Positions 53,076 to 62,789 of a stretch of 64,000 nt of DNA are shown piece by piece. The stretch is from DASSBG01 sp963800395. Lineage in GTDB: Bacteria; Pseudomonadota; Gammaproteobacteria; Xanthomonadales; Rhodanobacteraceae. The stretch lies in NCBI GenBank assembly GCA_963800395.1, contig CAWDBD010000003.1, forward strand, positions 62,001-126,000, given 5' to 3'. The notes under the pieces were generated by a model. The model ran no database searches. It saw nothing but the letters and a program-made list of their open reading frames with translations, and had not been told where the DNA came from. How positions within the stretch are numbered: position 1 is the stretch's first letter; the number at the start of each line of letters is the position of its first letter. The translations under genes were made by a program, and so were the position numbers.

Positions 53076-53990
53076 TCAGCCGCGCGGATGGTGCTGCTGA
53101 TGCAACTGCTTGAGCTTCTCGCGCGCGACCAGCGTATAAATCTGGGTGGTGCTAAGACTGGAGTGACCCAGCAGCAATTGCAGCACACGCAAATCGGCCC
53201 CGTGGTTGAGCAGGTGGGTGGCAAACGAATGTCGCAACACGTGCGGCGACACGCGGCGTGTATCAATGCCAACCTTGCGGGCATGCCGCTTGGTCAGCGT
53301 CCAGAACATCTGCCGGCTCATCGCCGCGCCGCGATTGCTTAGAAACATTGATGGCGACTGGCCATGGCCCTGCGCCAGCGGCGGCCGCGCCTCGGCCAGG
53401 TAGCGGTCCAGCCAGTCACGCGCTTCCTCGCCAATGGGGACCAGCCGCTGCTTGCCGCCCTTGCCGGTAAGACGCAAGACACCCTGGCGCGGGTTGAGCG
53501 CCGCCAGCGGCAGATTCACAAGTTCCGATACGCGCAGGCCGCAGGCATACATGAGTTCGAACATGGTGCGGTCACGAAGCCCCAGTGACGTGGTCACGTC
53601 AGGCGCACCCAGCAGCGCCTCGACCTGGGCCTCGGACAGTGCCTTCGGCAGTCCGCGCGGCAATTTGGGCGGCTCCAGCAGCACCGTGGGGTCCTCGCTG
53701 CCCGGCTGCCGCCGCAGCCGATCGGAAAAATAGCGCCGCAGCGCGCTCAGCAGGCGCGCATTGCTGCGTGCCTTGACCTGGCGCGACGCCAGGTAGGCCT
53801 CGATGTCGGTGCGCTCGGTCTGCTCCAGGCTGCGCTTGTGCGCGGCCTGCCAGCCTGCAAAACCGCCGAGGTCACTGCGATAGCTGGCCAGGGTGCTGTC
53901 GGCCAGGCCATGCTCGGCCCACAAGCGCTCCAGCCATGCCTCGATGGCCAGACGATCAGCTTCGGCAATGGCGGCAGCAGGCGGGTTCAT
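53076..53990 (-). CDS. xerD: Site-specific tyrosine recombinase XerD
   Basis: A 304-residue recombinase that resolves chromosome dimers at dif with XerC. N-terminal SAM-like domain (LADSTLASYRSDL) and catalytic domain with all residues: Arg in CGLRVSEL, Lys in GKGGKQR, HVLRHSFATHLL, LGHSSLSTTQIY. Start at 53990 gives the family length. The xerD-dsbC order is common in gammaproteobacteria. Confidence 0.94.
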   Translation of the reverse strand: MNPPAAAIAEADRLAIEAWLERLWAEHGLADSTLASYRSDLGGFAGWQAAHKRSLEQTERTDIEAYLASRQVKARSNARLLSALRRYFSDRLRRQPGSEDPTVLLEPPKLPRGLPKALSEAQVEALLGAPDVTTSLGLRDRTMFELMYACGLRVSELVNLPLAALNPRQGVLRLTGKGGKQRLVPIGEEARDWLDRYLAEARPPLAQGHGQSPSMFLSNRGAAMSRQMFWTLTKRHARKVGIDTRRVSPHVLRHSFATHLLNHGADLRVLQLLLGHSSLSTTQIYTLVAREKLKQLHQQHHPRG

Positions 53991-54030
53991 GGCACGATGC
54001 TGGCCCGCGCCACCGCGTTTGGCAAGTTTG

Positions 54031-54477
54031 ATGAGTGATCTGATGTCCCACCGCCCCTGGCTGGCCCGCCGTTTCGGCGCCATGTTGTACGACCTGCTGA
54101 TTCTGGCCGCGTTGTGGATGGTCACCTCGGCGCTGTGCCTTGGCCTGACCGGCGGACACATGGACGTGCAGCATCCGCCATGGTGGCAGCGCGTGGCTTT
54201 GCTGATCGTCAGTGCCAGCTATTTCGTGCTGTCCTGGTGGCGCGGCGGCCAGACCATCGGCATGCGCGCATGGCGGCTGCGCCTGACCTCGCTTGATGAT
54301 GCGCCGATCAGCCCCGCGCGCGCCCTGCTCCGCTTTGTACTGGCCAGCCTGTCCCTGGCGCTGGCCGGGGCCGGTTTCTGGTGGGCCTGGCTCGACCGCG
54401 ATCACCTCACCGCGCATGACCGCGTGTGCGGCACCACGATTGTGCAACTGCCCAAACCCGCGCGCCATCGAACCTAG
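54031..54477 (+). CDS. RDD-family membrane protein
   Basis: A 148-residue protein with about three membrane helices. The RDD signature is present: ARRFGAMLYDLLILAALW with Arg and Asp, and GGQTIGMRAWRLRL. The function of the family is not settled (ion exchange has been shown for some). Divergent from xerD with a 40-bp gap, and convergent with lptG. Confidence 0.85.
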   Translation: MSDLMSHRPWLARRFGAMLYDLLILAALWMVTSALCLGLTGGHMDVQHPPWWQRVALLIVSASYFVLSWWRGGQTIGMRAWRLRLTSLDDAPISPARALLRFVLASLSLALAGAGFWWAWLDRDHLTAHDRVCGTTIVQLPKPARHRT

Positions 54478-54486
54478 ACCCTCTGT

Positions 54487-54520
54487 CGCCGGGTGCTGCT
54501 GAACACAGCGAAGCGCACGG
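54487..54520. repeat. Half copy of the hairpin repeat found at 58358-58440
   Basis: GGGTGCTGCTGAACACAGCGAAGCGCAC matches one arm of the perfect hairpin downstream of pepA with three differences. Lies between the convergent RDD and lptG genes. Confidence 0.65.
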
Positions 54521-54569
54521 CGACTCGGGACCTGCACCGGCATGCCTCGCTCGGCGCAGCCGACCGGGC

Positions 54570-55673
54570 TCAGGTCGAAAGCCGGTAATGCGCCCACGCA
54601 ATGACCGCCAGCAACACGGCGGGCAAGAGATTGGACAGCCAGGGCGCCAGACCGTAGACATTGCCCAGACTGACCACGGCCATCTGCAGGAAGTACCAGG
54701 CCACGGCCAGGATGATGCCGATGAACACGCGCTTGCCCAGGCCGCCGCTGCGCAGGTTGCCGAAGGCCAGCGGCAGCACCGCCAATACCAGCAGCAGGAC
54801 GTTCAGGGGGTAGAAAATGCGCGCCCACCAGGCATCGGCATAACTGCCGGGATTCTGGCCATTGGCGCGAAAATAGCGGATGTTGCGCTGCAGATCGCGT
54901 AATGACATGTAGTCGGGGTTGACCACGGACAGCTCCAGCATGCGCGGGTCCAGTCGCGATTTCCAGGGCATGCGCTGGCGGCTGCTGGAATGGGCGCCCA
55001 GCGCGTCGAATGTGGTGACCCGCACCTTCTCCAGCTGCCAGGCGCCATTGCGGTAGATCGCCATGCCTGCCTGAATGAAGGACTTCAGTACCCCGGTGGT
55101 ATCGAGTCCGAACACGCGCACATCGGCCAACTGGATCTGCGGTCGCCCGTCGCGCTGCACGGCGCGGGCGCCCTTGGCATTGATGATGCTGTCCCCATCG
55201 CGTGCCCACAGGCCGCTGCGGGTTGTCAGGCCCAGCTTGTTCGAGCGCAAGGAAAGCTGCAATGCCTGGGCGCGCTTTTCTCCCGCCGGTCCGGCCGTCT
55301 CCCCCAGGATCACCACGAGCAGGGCCAGCGCCGCCACGGCCGACAGCACACTCATCACGATGCGTGCACGCGACATGCCGCTGGCCCTGAGTGCCGTCAG
55401 CTCACTGCTCGCCGCCAGTCCGCCCAGACCCATCAGGCCCCCGATCAATGCGGCAAAACCGAACATCTCATAGGCGCGACGCGGAACCGTCAGACCGATG
55501 TAGATGGCTGCTTGCGCCAAGCTGTAGCCGTGCTCGCCAAGTTGCCCGAGCTGGCGGGCAAAATTGCTCACGGTATCGAAACCGACCAGCACCAGCCACA
55601 CCACCAGCAAGGATCCCAGCACATGCGCCGCGATCAGCTTGTCGAGGCGCTTGATGGTGAACGCCCGCCTCAT
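54570..55673 (-). CDS. lptG: LPS export ABC transporter permease LptG
   Basis: A 367-residue inner-membrane protein of the LptB2FG complex, which extracts LPS and passes it to LptC/A. Six membrane helices flank a periplasmic beta-jellyroll; ASSELTALRASGMS is the coupling region for LptB. Start by ATGA overlap with lptF at 55673. Confidence 0.94.
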   Translation of the reverse strand: MRRAFTIKRLDKLIAAHVLGSLLVVWLVLVGFDTVSNFARQLGQLGEHGYSLAQAAIYIGLTVPRRAYEMFGFAALIGGLMGLGGLAASSELTALRASGMSRARIVMSVLSAVAALALLVVILGETAGPAGEKRAQALQLSLRSNKLGLTTRSGLWARDGDSIINAKGARAVQRDGRPQIQLADVRVFGLDTTGVLKSFIQAGMAIYRNGAWQLEKVRVTTFDALGAHSSSRQRMPWKSRLDPRMLELSVVNPDYMSLRDLQRNIRYFRANGQNPGSYADAWWARIFYPLNVLLLVLAVLPLAFGNLRSGGLGKRVFIGIILAVAWYFLQMAVVSLGNVYGLAPWLSNLLPAVLLAVIAWAHYRLST

Positions 55674-56779
55674 GCCCCTGCCTTGTCCGGCATGGTGCCT
55701 ACCCGGTACTGGCGCCAGACGATCCAGGCACCCAGGCCTGCCGCCAGCGCATGCACCCACCACAGGCCCAGCCACGGCGGCAAACGTCCCTGCACCATGC
55801 CGGCACGCACCAGCGCCAGCACATTGGCGTACAGCAGGTACACCAGAATGGCAATCAGCAGGCGACCGTAGCGTGCCTCGCGCGGCGTTTGTCGCGACAA
55901 GGCCACTGCCAGCAGGGCCAGCACCAGGACGCTGATCGGCACGCTGATGCGCCAGGCCAGCTCCGCCCGTGCCGCCGGATCATCGGATCGCGCCAGAGTC
56001 AGGCTGCGCTTGGCATGGTTCTCGCTGCTGTCGGAGGCATCGCCGGTCGGGGTGGTCAGGGCCACCTCGTTGCGATCGAAGGTCATGCGCTTCCAGTCAT
56101 CCTGCCCGAGTCGGCCCTCGAAACGATGACCGTCGCTCAATGCCAGGTAGCGTCCGGACGCTTCGCTGCCGTGATACAGGCGACCGCTCGCGGCCGTGAC
56201 GATGTCCAGCCGCGCCGGTCCGGTCTTGCTCTCCCGTTCGTTCTCGATGAACACCCGGCCCAGCCGGGTTCCCTTGCTGTTCATCGAATCGACAAAGATC
56301 ACCCCGGCGTGCCCCGGCAGTTCCACAAACCGACCCGGCTCAAGCCCGGCTGCAATCACCGAACGATTGGCATCCTTGACCATGAGGTTGGCCTCGCGCA
56401 CGGCTGCCGGGCCGAGCCACAAGGACACCAGCGCTACCAGCACAGCAAGCGGAACAGCCAGCATGGCCGCGGGCCGGAACAAGCCACCGGCACCCATGCC
56501 GGCAGCGGCCAGCACGTGCATTTCGCTGTCCCGATACAGCCGTGACAGGGCCATCATCACACCCAGAAAAAGGGACAGGGGCAACAGAACCCCGAGCGCA
56601 TCAAACACCCGCAGGCCCAGCACGGGGAACATCACCGTGCCCGGCAGCCGTCCCAGCGCCACTTTGTTGAGTACATCGGCAAAAGTGCCGCCAGCGGTGA
56701 TCACCAGCAGCACCAGGGCCGCGGCAGCCACGCTCAGAGCGAGCTCGCGCAACAGGTAGCGGTCGATGATTTGCAGCAT
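55670..56779 (-). CDS. lptF: LPS export ABC transporter permease LptF
   Basis: A 369-residue partner of LptG, with the same build: IIDRYLLRELALSVAAA start, six helices, coupling region YRDSEMHVLAAAGMG, periplasmic jellyroll, and the C-terminal helices. Divergent from pepA, as in E. coli (lptFG / pepA). Confidence 0.94.
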   Translation of the reverse strand: MLQIIDRYLLRELALSVAAAALVLLVITAGGTFADVLNKVALGRLPGTVMFPVLGLRVFDALGVLLPLSLFLGVMMALSRLYRDSEMHVLAAAGMGAGGLFRPAAMLAVPLAVLVALVSLWLGPAAVREANLMVKDANRSVIAAGLEPGRFVELPGHAGVIFVDSMNSKGTRLGRVFIENERESKTGPARLDIVTAASGRLYHGSEASGRYLALSDGHRFEGRLGQDDWKRMTFDRNEVALTTPTGDASDSSENHAKRSLTLARSDDPAARAELAWRISVPISVLVLALLAVALSRQTPREARYGRLLIAILVYLLYANVLALVRAGMVQGRLPPWLGLWWVHALAAGLGAWIVWRQYRVGTMPDKAGA

Positions 56780-56872
56780 GCGTTAGACTGGTTCCTTTTG
56801 CGCGGTGCGCGCATCCATGGCGCCAGTCTAGCGGGTTCGACGCACACTGCATTTCAAATTGGAAATTTCGAC

Positions 56873-58345
56873 ATGACTCTCGAACTCAATCTGACCCACA
56901 CCAGCGCACCCGAATCCGACAGCGACTGCATTGTTGTCGGGGTCTTCGAGAATGGCACCCTGAGCGCCGCCGCCGCTGCGGTAGACAAGGCCAGCAAGGG
57001 GGCGCTGGAGCGCCTGATCGGCAGCGGCGACCTTGCCGGTCGCAAAAGCAGCCACGTGTGGCTGTACGGACTCGCCGGCGTCAAGAGCCCGCGCGTCCTG
57101 GTGATCGGCCTGGGCAAGCAGGACAGCTTCAACGCCGCGCTTTTCCAGCAGGCCGCGCAGTATGCCGGCAGCCAGCTTGCCGACGCCCGCATCGACAACG
57201 CCGCCAGCTGGCTGAGCGAGCTCGACGTGGCCGGCAAGGACGACGCATGGAAGGTACGCACGGTGGCACTGGCCGCCGACCACGCCGCCTACCGGTTCAA
57301 GATCAGCAACAAGAAGGACACCCACAAGCACATCAGTGCGTTGTCCGTTTTCGGCGACAGCCAGTGCGAGCCCGCTCTGACGCAATCCCGCGGCATCGCC
57401 GAGGGCGTGCGCTGGGCGCGCGACCTGGGCAACACACCGCCGAATATCTGCACGCCTGCCTGGCTCGGCTCGGAAGCCGAACGCATTGCCAGCGAAAACG
57501 ATGGCGTGGAGGCCGAAGTGTTCGATCCCGATGCCTTGCGCAAGATGGGGGCCAATGCCCTGCTCGCGGTCGGCGAAGGATCAAGCAACGGCCCGCGCCT
57601 GATCGTGCTGAAATGGAACGGCGGCGGCGACGCCAAGCCCTACGTGCTGGTGGGCAAGGGCGTCACCTTCGACGCCGGCGGTATCAACATCAAGCCCAGC
57701 CCGGGCATGGAGGAAATGAAGTTCGACATGTGCGGCGCTGCCGGCGTGCTGGGCACCTTCCTGTCGGCCGTGAAGATGAAGCTCAAGATCAACCTGATCT
57801 GCGTGGTTGCCAGCGCCGAGAACATGCCCGGCGGCAAGGCCTACCGCCCGAGCGACATACTGACCACGATGTCCGGCACCACCGTCGAGGTGCTCAACAC
57901 CGACGCCGAAGGCCGCCTGTGCCTGTGCGATGCACTGCACTATGTGCGCCAGTTCGAGCCACAGACCATTATCGATACCGCCACCCTGACCGGTGCCTGC
58001 GTGGTCGCGCTGGGCAAGCATGCCACCGGGCTGATGAGCGCCGACGACGAATTGGCCGACGAACTGCTGGCCGCCGGCAACAACAGCATGGACCGCGCCT
58101 GGCGCCTGCCGCTGTGGGACGATTATCAGGAACAGCTCGAGTCGGGCAACGCCGACGTCGCCAATATCGGCGGCAAATGGGCGGGTGCCATCACCGCCGG
58201 CTGCTTCCTGTCGCGTTTCACCGAAGGCATGCGCTGGGCCCATCTCGACATCGCCGGCACCGCCTGGACCTCCGGCCGCAAGGGCCTGGCCACCGGCCGT
58301 CCCGTGGGCCTGCTCTCGGACTGGCTGATCTCGAAAGCCGGGTGA
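56873..58345 (+). CDS. pepA: Leucyl aminopeptidase PepA
   Basis: A 490-residue two-zinc aminopeptidase of the M17 family. Catalytic signature NTDAEGRLCLCDAL (usually RLVLADAL) and VLVGKGVTFDAGGINIKPS carry the metal ligands. In E. coli the homologue also binds DNA in Xer recombination. Start at 56873; the frame upstream lacks homology. The divergent lptF lies 93 bp away. Confidence 0.95.
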   Translation: MTLELNLTHTSAPESDSDCIVVGVFENGTLSAAAAAVDKASKGALERLIGSGDLAGRKSSHVWLYGLAGVKSPRVLVIGLGKQDSFNAALFQQAAQYAGSQLADARIDNAASWLSELDVAGKDDAWKVRTVALAADHAAYRFKISNKKDTHKHISALSVFGDSQCEPALTQSRGIAEGVRWARDLGNTPPNICTPAWLGSEAERIASENDGVEAEVFDPDALRKMGANALLAVGEGSSNGPRLIVLKWNGGGDAKPYVLVGKGVTFDAGGINIKPSPGMEEMKFDMCGAAGVLGTFLSAVKMKLKINLICVVASAENMPGGKAYRPSDILTTMSGTTVEVLNTDAEGRLCLCDALHYVRQFEPQTIIDTATLTGACVVALGKHATGLMSADDELADELLAAGNNSMDRAWRLPLWDDYQEQLESGNADVANIGGKWAGAITAGCFLSRFTEGMRWAHLDIAGTAWTSGRKGLATGRPVGLLSDWLISKAG

Positions 58346-58357
58346 CCCAGTGAACAA

Positions 58358-58440
58358 GTAGGGTGCTGCTGAGCGCAGCGAAGCGCACCGTCGCATGGAG
58401 TTCACCATGGTGCGCTTCGCTGCGCTCAGCAGCACCCTAC
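58358..58440. repeat. Perfect 32-bp inverted repeat between pepA and holC
   Basis: Arms GTAGGGTGCTGCTGAGCGCA (first 20 of 32 bp, 58358-58389) and its exact complement (58409-58440), loop of 19 bases. It could act as a terminator-like hairpin for pepA but has no T-run. Similar sequences are widespread repeats in gammaproteobacteria; a diverged half copy lies at 54487. Confidence 0.92.
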
Positions 58441-58498
58441 CGGACAAGACGATTGCCGCTTGCCGCCCGTACCGAATTCCAGTCCCGACTCTTCATTC

Positions 58499-58924
58499 AT
58501 GCCACGCGCTGACTTCTACCTGATCGACAAGCCACGATTTCGCGACCAACCGTTGCAGCTGGTGTGCGCGCTCGTGGCCAAGGCGTTCGCAGCAGAACAA
58601 GCCTGCCTGATCCTGAGCACCGACCTGGCCCAGGCGGAGGAACTCGACGATCTGCTCTGGTCATTCGATCCCGAGTCGTTCATCCCGCACCAGCTTGCCG
58701 GCCAGGGCGAGGACGACAGCGAGGTCCCGGTGCTGATCGTGCCACCGGGCGTGGTGACCCCGCCGCGTCCGCTGCTGATGAACCTGCGCGAGGAGCCGGT
58801 CGAGGGCGAGTTCGAGCGCGTGCTCGAGATCGTGCCCGCCGACGAATCCGCCCGCAGCGGCTCGCGCAAGCGCTGGCAGACCTACCGGGAGCGGGGATTC
58901 GAGCTGAACAAGTTCGACATGTAG
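58499..58924 (+). CDS. holC: DNA polymerase III, chi subunit
   Basis: A 141-residue clamp-loader accessory subunit linking the polymerase to SSB. MPRADFYLID start and the LWSFDPESFIPHQLAGQGED and GSRKRWQTYRERGFELNKFD segments fit the family. It follows pepA, as in many gammaproteobacteria, where valS comes next; here the next 400 bp hold a repeat and then the met operon. Confidence 0.9.
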   Translation: MPRADFYLIDKPRFRDQPLQLVCALVAKAFAAEQACLILSTDLAQAEELDDLLWSFDPESFIPHQLAGQGEDDSEVPVLIVPPGVVTPPRPLLMNLREEPVEGEFERVLEIVPADESARSGSRKRWQTYRERGFELNKFDM

Positions 58925-58965
58925 GTGGCCGGGCGGGTTCGGCTGGCGCCGAATCTGCCGCCTCG

Positions 58966-59268
58966 AACGGTTTCACGCCCTTCGGGCGCGAGTTCATTTC
59001 TCTTGCTTGCTCAAGAGAAACAGAACCAAAGAGAAGAGCACCCCTGTGCAGCGGTGGGTGGTGGACGACAAGGCCCGCAGGGGCGAGTGCAGGGACGCAC
59101 TCGCCTTTTCGCCAGCACAGGATGTGCTGTCGAAAAGCCCAGCCACCGCACACGAACCCTGCGGACAGGAGGTCCGCAGGGCGCGGAAAAGGGGTGGCCT
59201 CTCTTTTGGTTCGTTTTCTCTGGCCAGACAGAGAAAATGAACTCGCGCCCAAAGGGCGTGAAAGCTTC
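58966..59268. repeat. 300-bp nested inverted-repeat element (MITE-like)
   Basis: Outer arms TTTCACGCCCTTCGGGCGCG (58971 on) and its near-exact complement (59234-59264, one mismatch), about 29 bp each. Inside, a second pair of AGAGAA / TTCTCT-rich arms (59005-59040 and 59208-59235) and GCACTCGCC / GGCGAGTGC hairpins continue the symmetry. No protein is encoded, though all frames are long. Looks like a non-autonomous mobile element or a structured RNA. Fills the holC-hom gap. Confidence 0.8.
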
Positions 59269-59320
59269 TTTATAAAAAAGGACGTCATGCGGGAGAAGCA
59301 AAGCGGATCCCGCCAGCCAC

Positions 59321-60409
59321 TCACCCACCCAGGCGACCCACCCGACACACATCCGCCAGCAACGCCTGCGCGGTCACCTCGGCCCCCGCACCCGGTCCAC
59401 GAATCACCAGCGGCGGATCGCGATAGCGCGCCGAGGACAGCACGAACAGGTTCTCGGTGCCGCGCAGCCTTGCGGCCGGATGGTCGCTGTCCACCGCGGC
59501 CAGACCGATGCGTGCACCGTCTGCGTCCAGCCGCGCCAGATAGCGCAATACGCGGCCATGGCGACTGGACTGTTCATGTCGCGCTGCCAGCGCCGCGTCG
59601 AGCCGGCCCGGCTCGGCCCGGAAGCTTGCCGCAGTGACATGGCGCAATGGCTCGGGCACCAGGTTTTCCACGGCTATCTGCTCGAGGGCCAGTTCCAGTC
59701 CCGCACTGCGTGCCAGGATCAGCAGCTTGCGGGCGACATCGGCACCGCTCAGGTCCTGGCGCGGGTCGGGTTCGCAGTAGCCGGCAGTGCGTGCGCGCTC
59801 GAGCAGGTGCGAGAACGGTTCGCGGCCATCCCAGGTGTTGAACAGCCAGGACAGCGAGCCGGAGAACACGCCCTCGATCGAATCCGGTGTGTCACCGCTC
59901 GAGTGCCAACGCGCCAGCGTGTCGATCACCGGCAGGCCCGCGCCCACGGTGGCCGACTGGCCGTAGCAGGTGCTGCCGGCATGCGCTGCCTGACGGATCG
60001 CCTGCCAGTCGGCCTGGCTGCCGCCGTTGAGCCACTTGTTGGCGGTGACCACGTGATAGCCCTGGGCAAGCCAGGCCGGATGCTTGCGAGCCATGCTCTC
60101 GCTGGCGGTGGCATCGACGATGACCCGATGCAGGGCAGCGCCCTGATCCAGTGCGGCCAGCAACGCGCTGTCGCTGCGACCGGCTGCCTGCGTCCCGAGC
60201 CGCGGCAGTACCTCGTCAATGGCGATGCCCTCGGCCACGGCCAGTTGCTGCCGCGAGTCGGCCACGCCAACCAGGCGCAGCATGGGCTCCGGACAGCCAG
60301 CCAGGCGACCCAGCAAGGCACGGCCGACGCCTCCGGTGCCCAGCAGAACCAGGGCCAGCCGGGACCGCTCTGGACCCGCCTGCAGACGCCTGTCGGGTTG
60401 TGCGCTCAT
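59321..60409 (-). CDS. Homoserine dehydrogenase
   Basis: A 362-residue oxidoreductase for aspartate semialdehyde to homoserine. N-terminal dinucleotide fold LALVLLGTGGVGRALLGRL, the substrate region VVTANKWLN and VGAGLPVIDTLARW, and GVFSGSLSWLFNTW. It resembles the dehydrogenase half of ThrA/MetL without the kinase or an ACT domain. Coupled to metB by ATGA. Supplies homoserine for the metX/metB path. Confidence 0.9.
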   Translation of the reverse strand: MSAQPDRRLQAGPERSRLALVLLGTGGVGRALLGRLAGCPEPMLRLVGVADSRQQLAVAEGIAIDEVLPRLGTQAAGRSDSALLAALDQGAALHRVIVDATASESMARKHPAWLAQGYHVVTANKWLNGGSQADWQAIRQAAHAGSTCYGQSATVGAGLPVIDTLARWHSSGDTPDSIEGVFSGSLSWLFNTWDGREPFSHLLERARTAGYCEPDPRQDLSGADVARKLLILARSAGLELALEQIAVENLVPEPLRHVTAASFRAEPGRLDAALAARHEQSSRHGRVLRYLARLDADGARIGLAAVDSDHPAARLRGTENLFVLSSARYRDPPLVIRGPGAGAEVTAQALLADVCRVGRLGG

Positions 60410-61595
60410 GACGCCGTGGACCGCGTTCGGTCACAGGCTGTACGCGCCCGCTCGAGGCCGGCGGTGACATCGGCAAGCAGGTCTTCAGCCTGCTCGATGC
60501 CTACCGACAGGCGCAACAGTCCATCGGAAATGCCGGCGCGCTGACGGGCCTCGGGGGCCATCGATGCGTGCGTCATGCTGGCCGGATGCGCCACCAGGCT
60601 CTCCACACCACCCAGCGATTCAGCCAGGCAAAAGCATTCCAGGCCATCGACAAATGCACGGATGGCGGCCTCGCCGCCGGCCAGCTCGAAACTGAGCATG
60701 GCGCCGAAACCCGACTGCTGGCGCGCCGCCAGTGCGTGCTGCGGATGGGTGGCAAGGCCCGGATAGACAGACCTGCGCGACTGTCGGATCATCCTCCAGA
60801 CAATGCGCCAGCCTGATCGGCGTTTTCCTGATGGGCACGCAGGCGCACATCCAGCGTTCGCAAGCCGCGCAGGGTGAGAAAACTGTCGAACGGCGCGCCG
60901 GTCAGACCCAGGCAGTTGCCCCACCAGGCCAGTGCCTCGGCTACCGCCGGGTCGCGTGCCACCACCGCGCCACCGACTACGTCGCTGTGGCCGTTGATGT
61001 ACTTGGTGGTTGAATGCAGCACCACATCGGCGCCCAGATCCAGCGGCTTCTGCAGGGCCGGTGACAGGAACGTGTTGTCGACCAGGCACAGGGCACCGGC
61101 CGCGTGCGCCGCCTGCGCCACATGGCGAATGTCGGTGATGCGCAGCAGCGGGTTGGAGGGCGTTTCCACCCACACCAGATCCGGCTTGTCCTGGAGCCCT
61201 GCAGCCAGCGCTGCGGGGGCATTCAAGTTGGCGAAGGTCAGCTGGAAACGCCCCTTTCGGGCCCAGGCATCCAGCAGCCGCCAGGTGCCTCCGTAGCAGT
61301 CGTGCGCTGCCAGCACGCGGCCACCGGCCGGCACCAGCTCAAGCGCCAGGGCTGCCGCTGCCATGCCGCTTGCAGTGATCACCGCCGCATGACCATGCTC
61401 GAGCTCGGCCAGTGCCGCGCCCAGTTGATCGCGCGTGGGGTTGCCGCTGCGCGAGTAGTCGTAACGGCGCTTTTCGCCAAGTGCGGCAAAACTGAAATTG
61501 GTCGACAGATGCAGCGGCGGCACCACGGCGCCATGCTGGGTGTCGGATTCGATCCCTGCGCGAACGGCGCGGGTACAGTCGGAAACAATGCGCAT
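60406..61595 (-). pseudogene. metB: Cystathionine gamma-synthase MetB, with two frameshifts
   Basis: A PLP enzyme for cystathionine formation from activated homoserine and cysteine. Residues up to RLRAHQENAD are normal, with YDYSRSGNPTRDQL, ITASGMAAAA and the PLP Lys in LHSTTKYINGHSDVVGG. Then the frame breaks at about 60815; RLAHCLEDDPTVAQV lies in another frame, and after a second break at about 60772 the rest (VYPGLATHPQHALAA to the stop at 60406) lies in the third. Removing one base at each site restores a protein of about 396 residues. Either an inactive gene or two sequencing insertions. Confidence 0.85.
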
Positions 61596-61596
61596 G

Positions 61597-62702
61597 TCAG
61601 GCGCCCCTCGCAAGTTCGGCTCGGATCGGCTCTGATGGCGCTGGCAGGTCGAGGCGCGCCGGGGCACCTGGCGCGAGCAAGCATCCGCCCAGCGCATCAC
61701 CCAGCAGCGGCGTCAGACGGGCATGCTCCACCAGGAAGGCATCATGCCCGCAGGGCGAGTCGATCACTTCTAGGCTGGCCCGGCCTCCGAGCTCGCTTTG
61801 CAGCACGCACAGATCAGTCAGCGGCACCAGGCGATCGCTGGCGATACCGATCAGATTGACCGGGACCGTGATGGCCGCAGGGTCTACCGCATGCAGATCG
61901 ATGGACTGGCTCAACGACAGGTAGCGTCGCGCCGAAAATCCGCGCGCGAACTTGCGCCCTCCGTGCTGCAGCCAGGTCTCGACGGGCAGCTGCCAGCCGT
62001 CTGCCACGGGCCGCGCCACGCCGGTGAAGCGCTCGCCCAGCTCGCTGTGGCCGCGATAGGTGGTCAGCGCCAGTTGTCGCGCAAGCGACACCGCCTCCAG
62101 CTCACGACCCGTCTCCATGCCCAGTCGAAGTATGCCGCGCTGGACGGCACGCTGGGCACTGGCCAGCGGATGCGGCCGGTGTGCGCCGGCGATGGCGATC
62201 AGATGCCCGATACGCTCGCCATGGCGAGCAGCAAACGCCAGCCCGACCATCGCGCCGTAGGAAGCACCGACAAAAGCCGCAGCCTGCCCGATGTGCAGGC
62301 CATCGAGCAATGCCGCAAGCGCTTCCGCCTGATCCAGGCTGGTGACCGTATCGGCCTGCAACGCCTCGGCATCCAGCCAGTCGATGGCAAGCACCCGGCA
62401 GCGACGCGTATCAATGGCCTTGCCCGGCCCGACCAGCGACTGCCACCAGCCGTCGGCGCCGAGCGCCGGGCTGGAACATGCATCGCGGCCAGCGGAAATG
62501 CCGCCCTGGACAATTACAGTCGGGCCGATGCGACACCCGAACCAGAGGTAGTGCAACCGCACCCGAATCGGGCTTTGTCCCATGGCAGGGGCGGATCAGA
62601 ACAGGGATGCTCGGCGCGCTGACACAGCGGTTCGTCGTCCGCCGCTGCCGTGATGCTGCGTGTCGGCCCACTGATTGATGACTGGTGCTGCGCAAGACTC
62701 AT
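61597..62702 (-). pseudogene. metX: Homoserine O-acyltransferase MetX, probable frameshift near the start
   Basis: The alpha/beta-hydrolase body (from 62583, 328 residues) has VIVQGGISAGRDAC, GPGKAIDTRRCRVL, the nucleophile elbow FVGASYGAMVGLAF and catalytic His in SPCGHDAFLVEH. The only well-placed start is ATG 62702, with GAGGAG before it and an SD-masking hairpin, but its frame (MSLAQHQSSISG to PPLPWDK) is one base off the body. A missing A in the CAAAG near 62573 would join them. The ATG at 62583 has no ribosome site. First gene of the met operon; metB starts 1 bp after its stop. Confidence 0.8.
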
Positions 62703-62748
62703 GTTCGGCTCCTCGCTGTGGACGGACATCGAGTCCACGGAGAACCGA
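62703..62748 (-). promoter_or_regulatory. Hairpin masking the metX ribosome-binding site
   Basis: On the minus strand GTGGAC / GTCCAC forms the inner stem, and GTTCTCC upstream can pair with GGAGCCGAAC, which holds the Shine-Dalgarno. This is the place of the expression platform of the SAM riboswitch, suggesting control of translation. Confidence 0.5.
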
Positions 62749-62789
62749 AGCAAGCCAGCCGGACCACGACCCGCACAGGCCGTCGGCGG

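Noticed and set aside
59011..59352. Open frames in the holC-hom gap
   Set aside because: Lie within the nested inverted repeat; both strands give similar mirror sequence.
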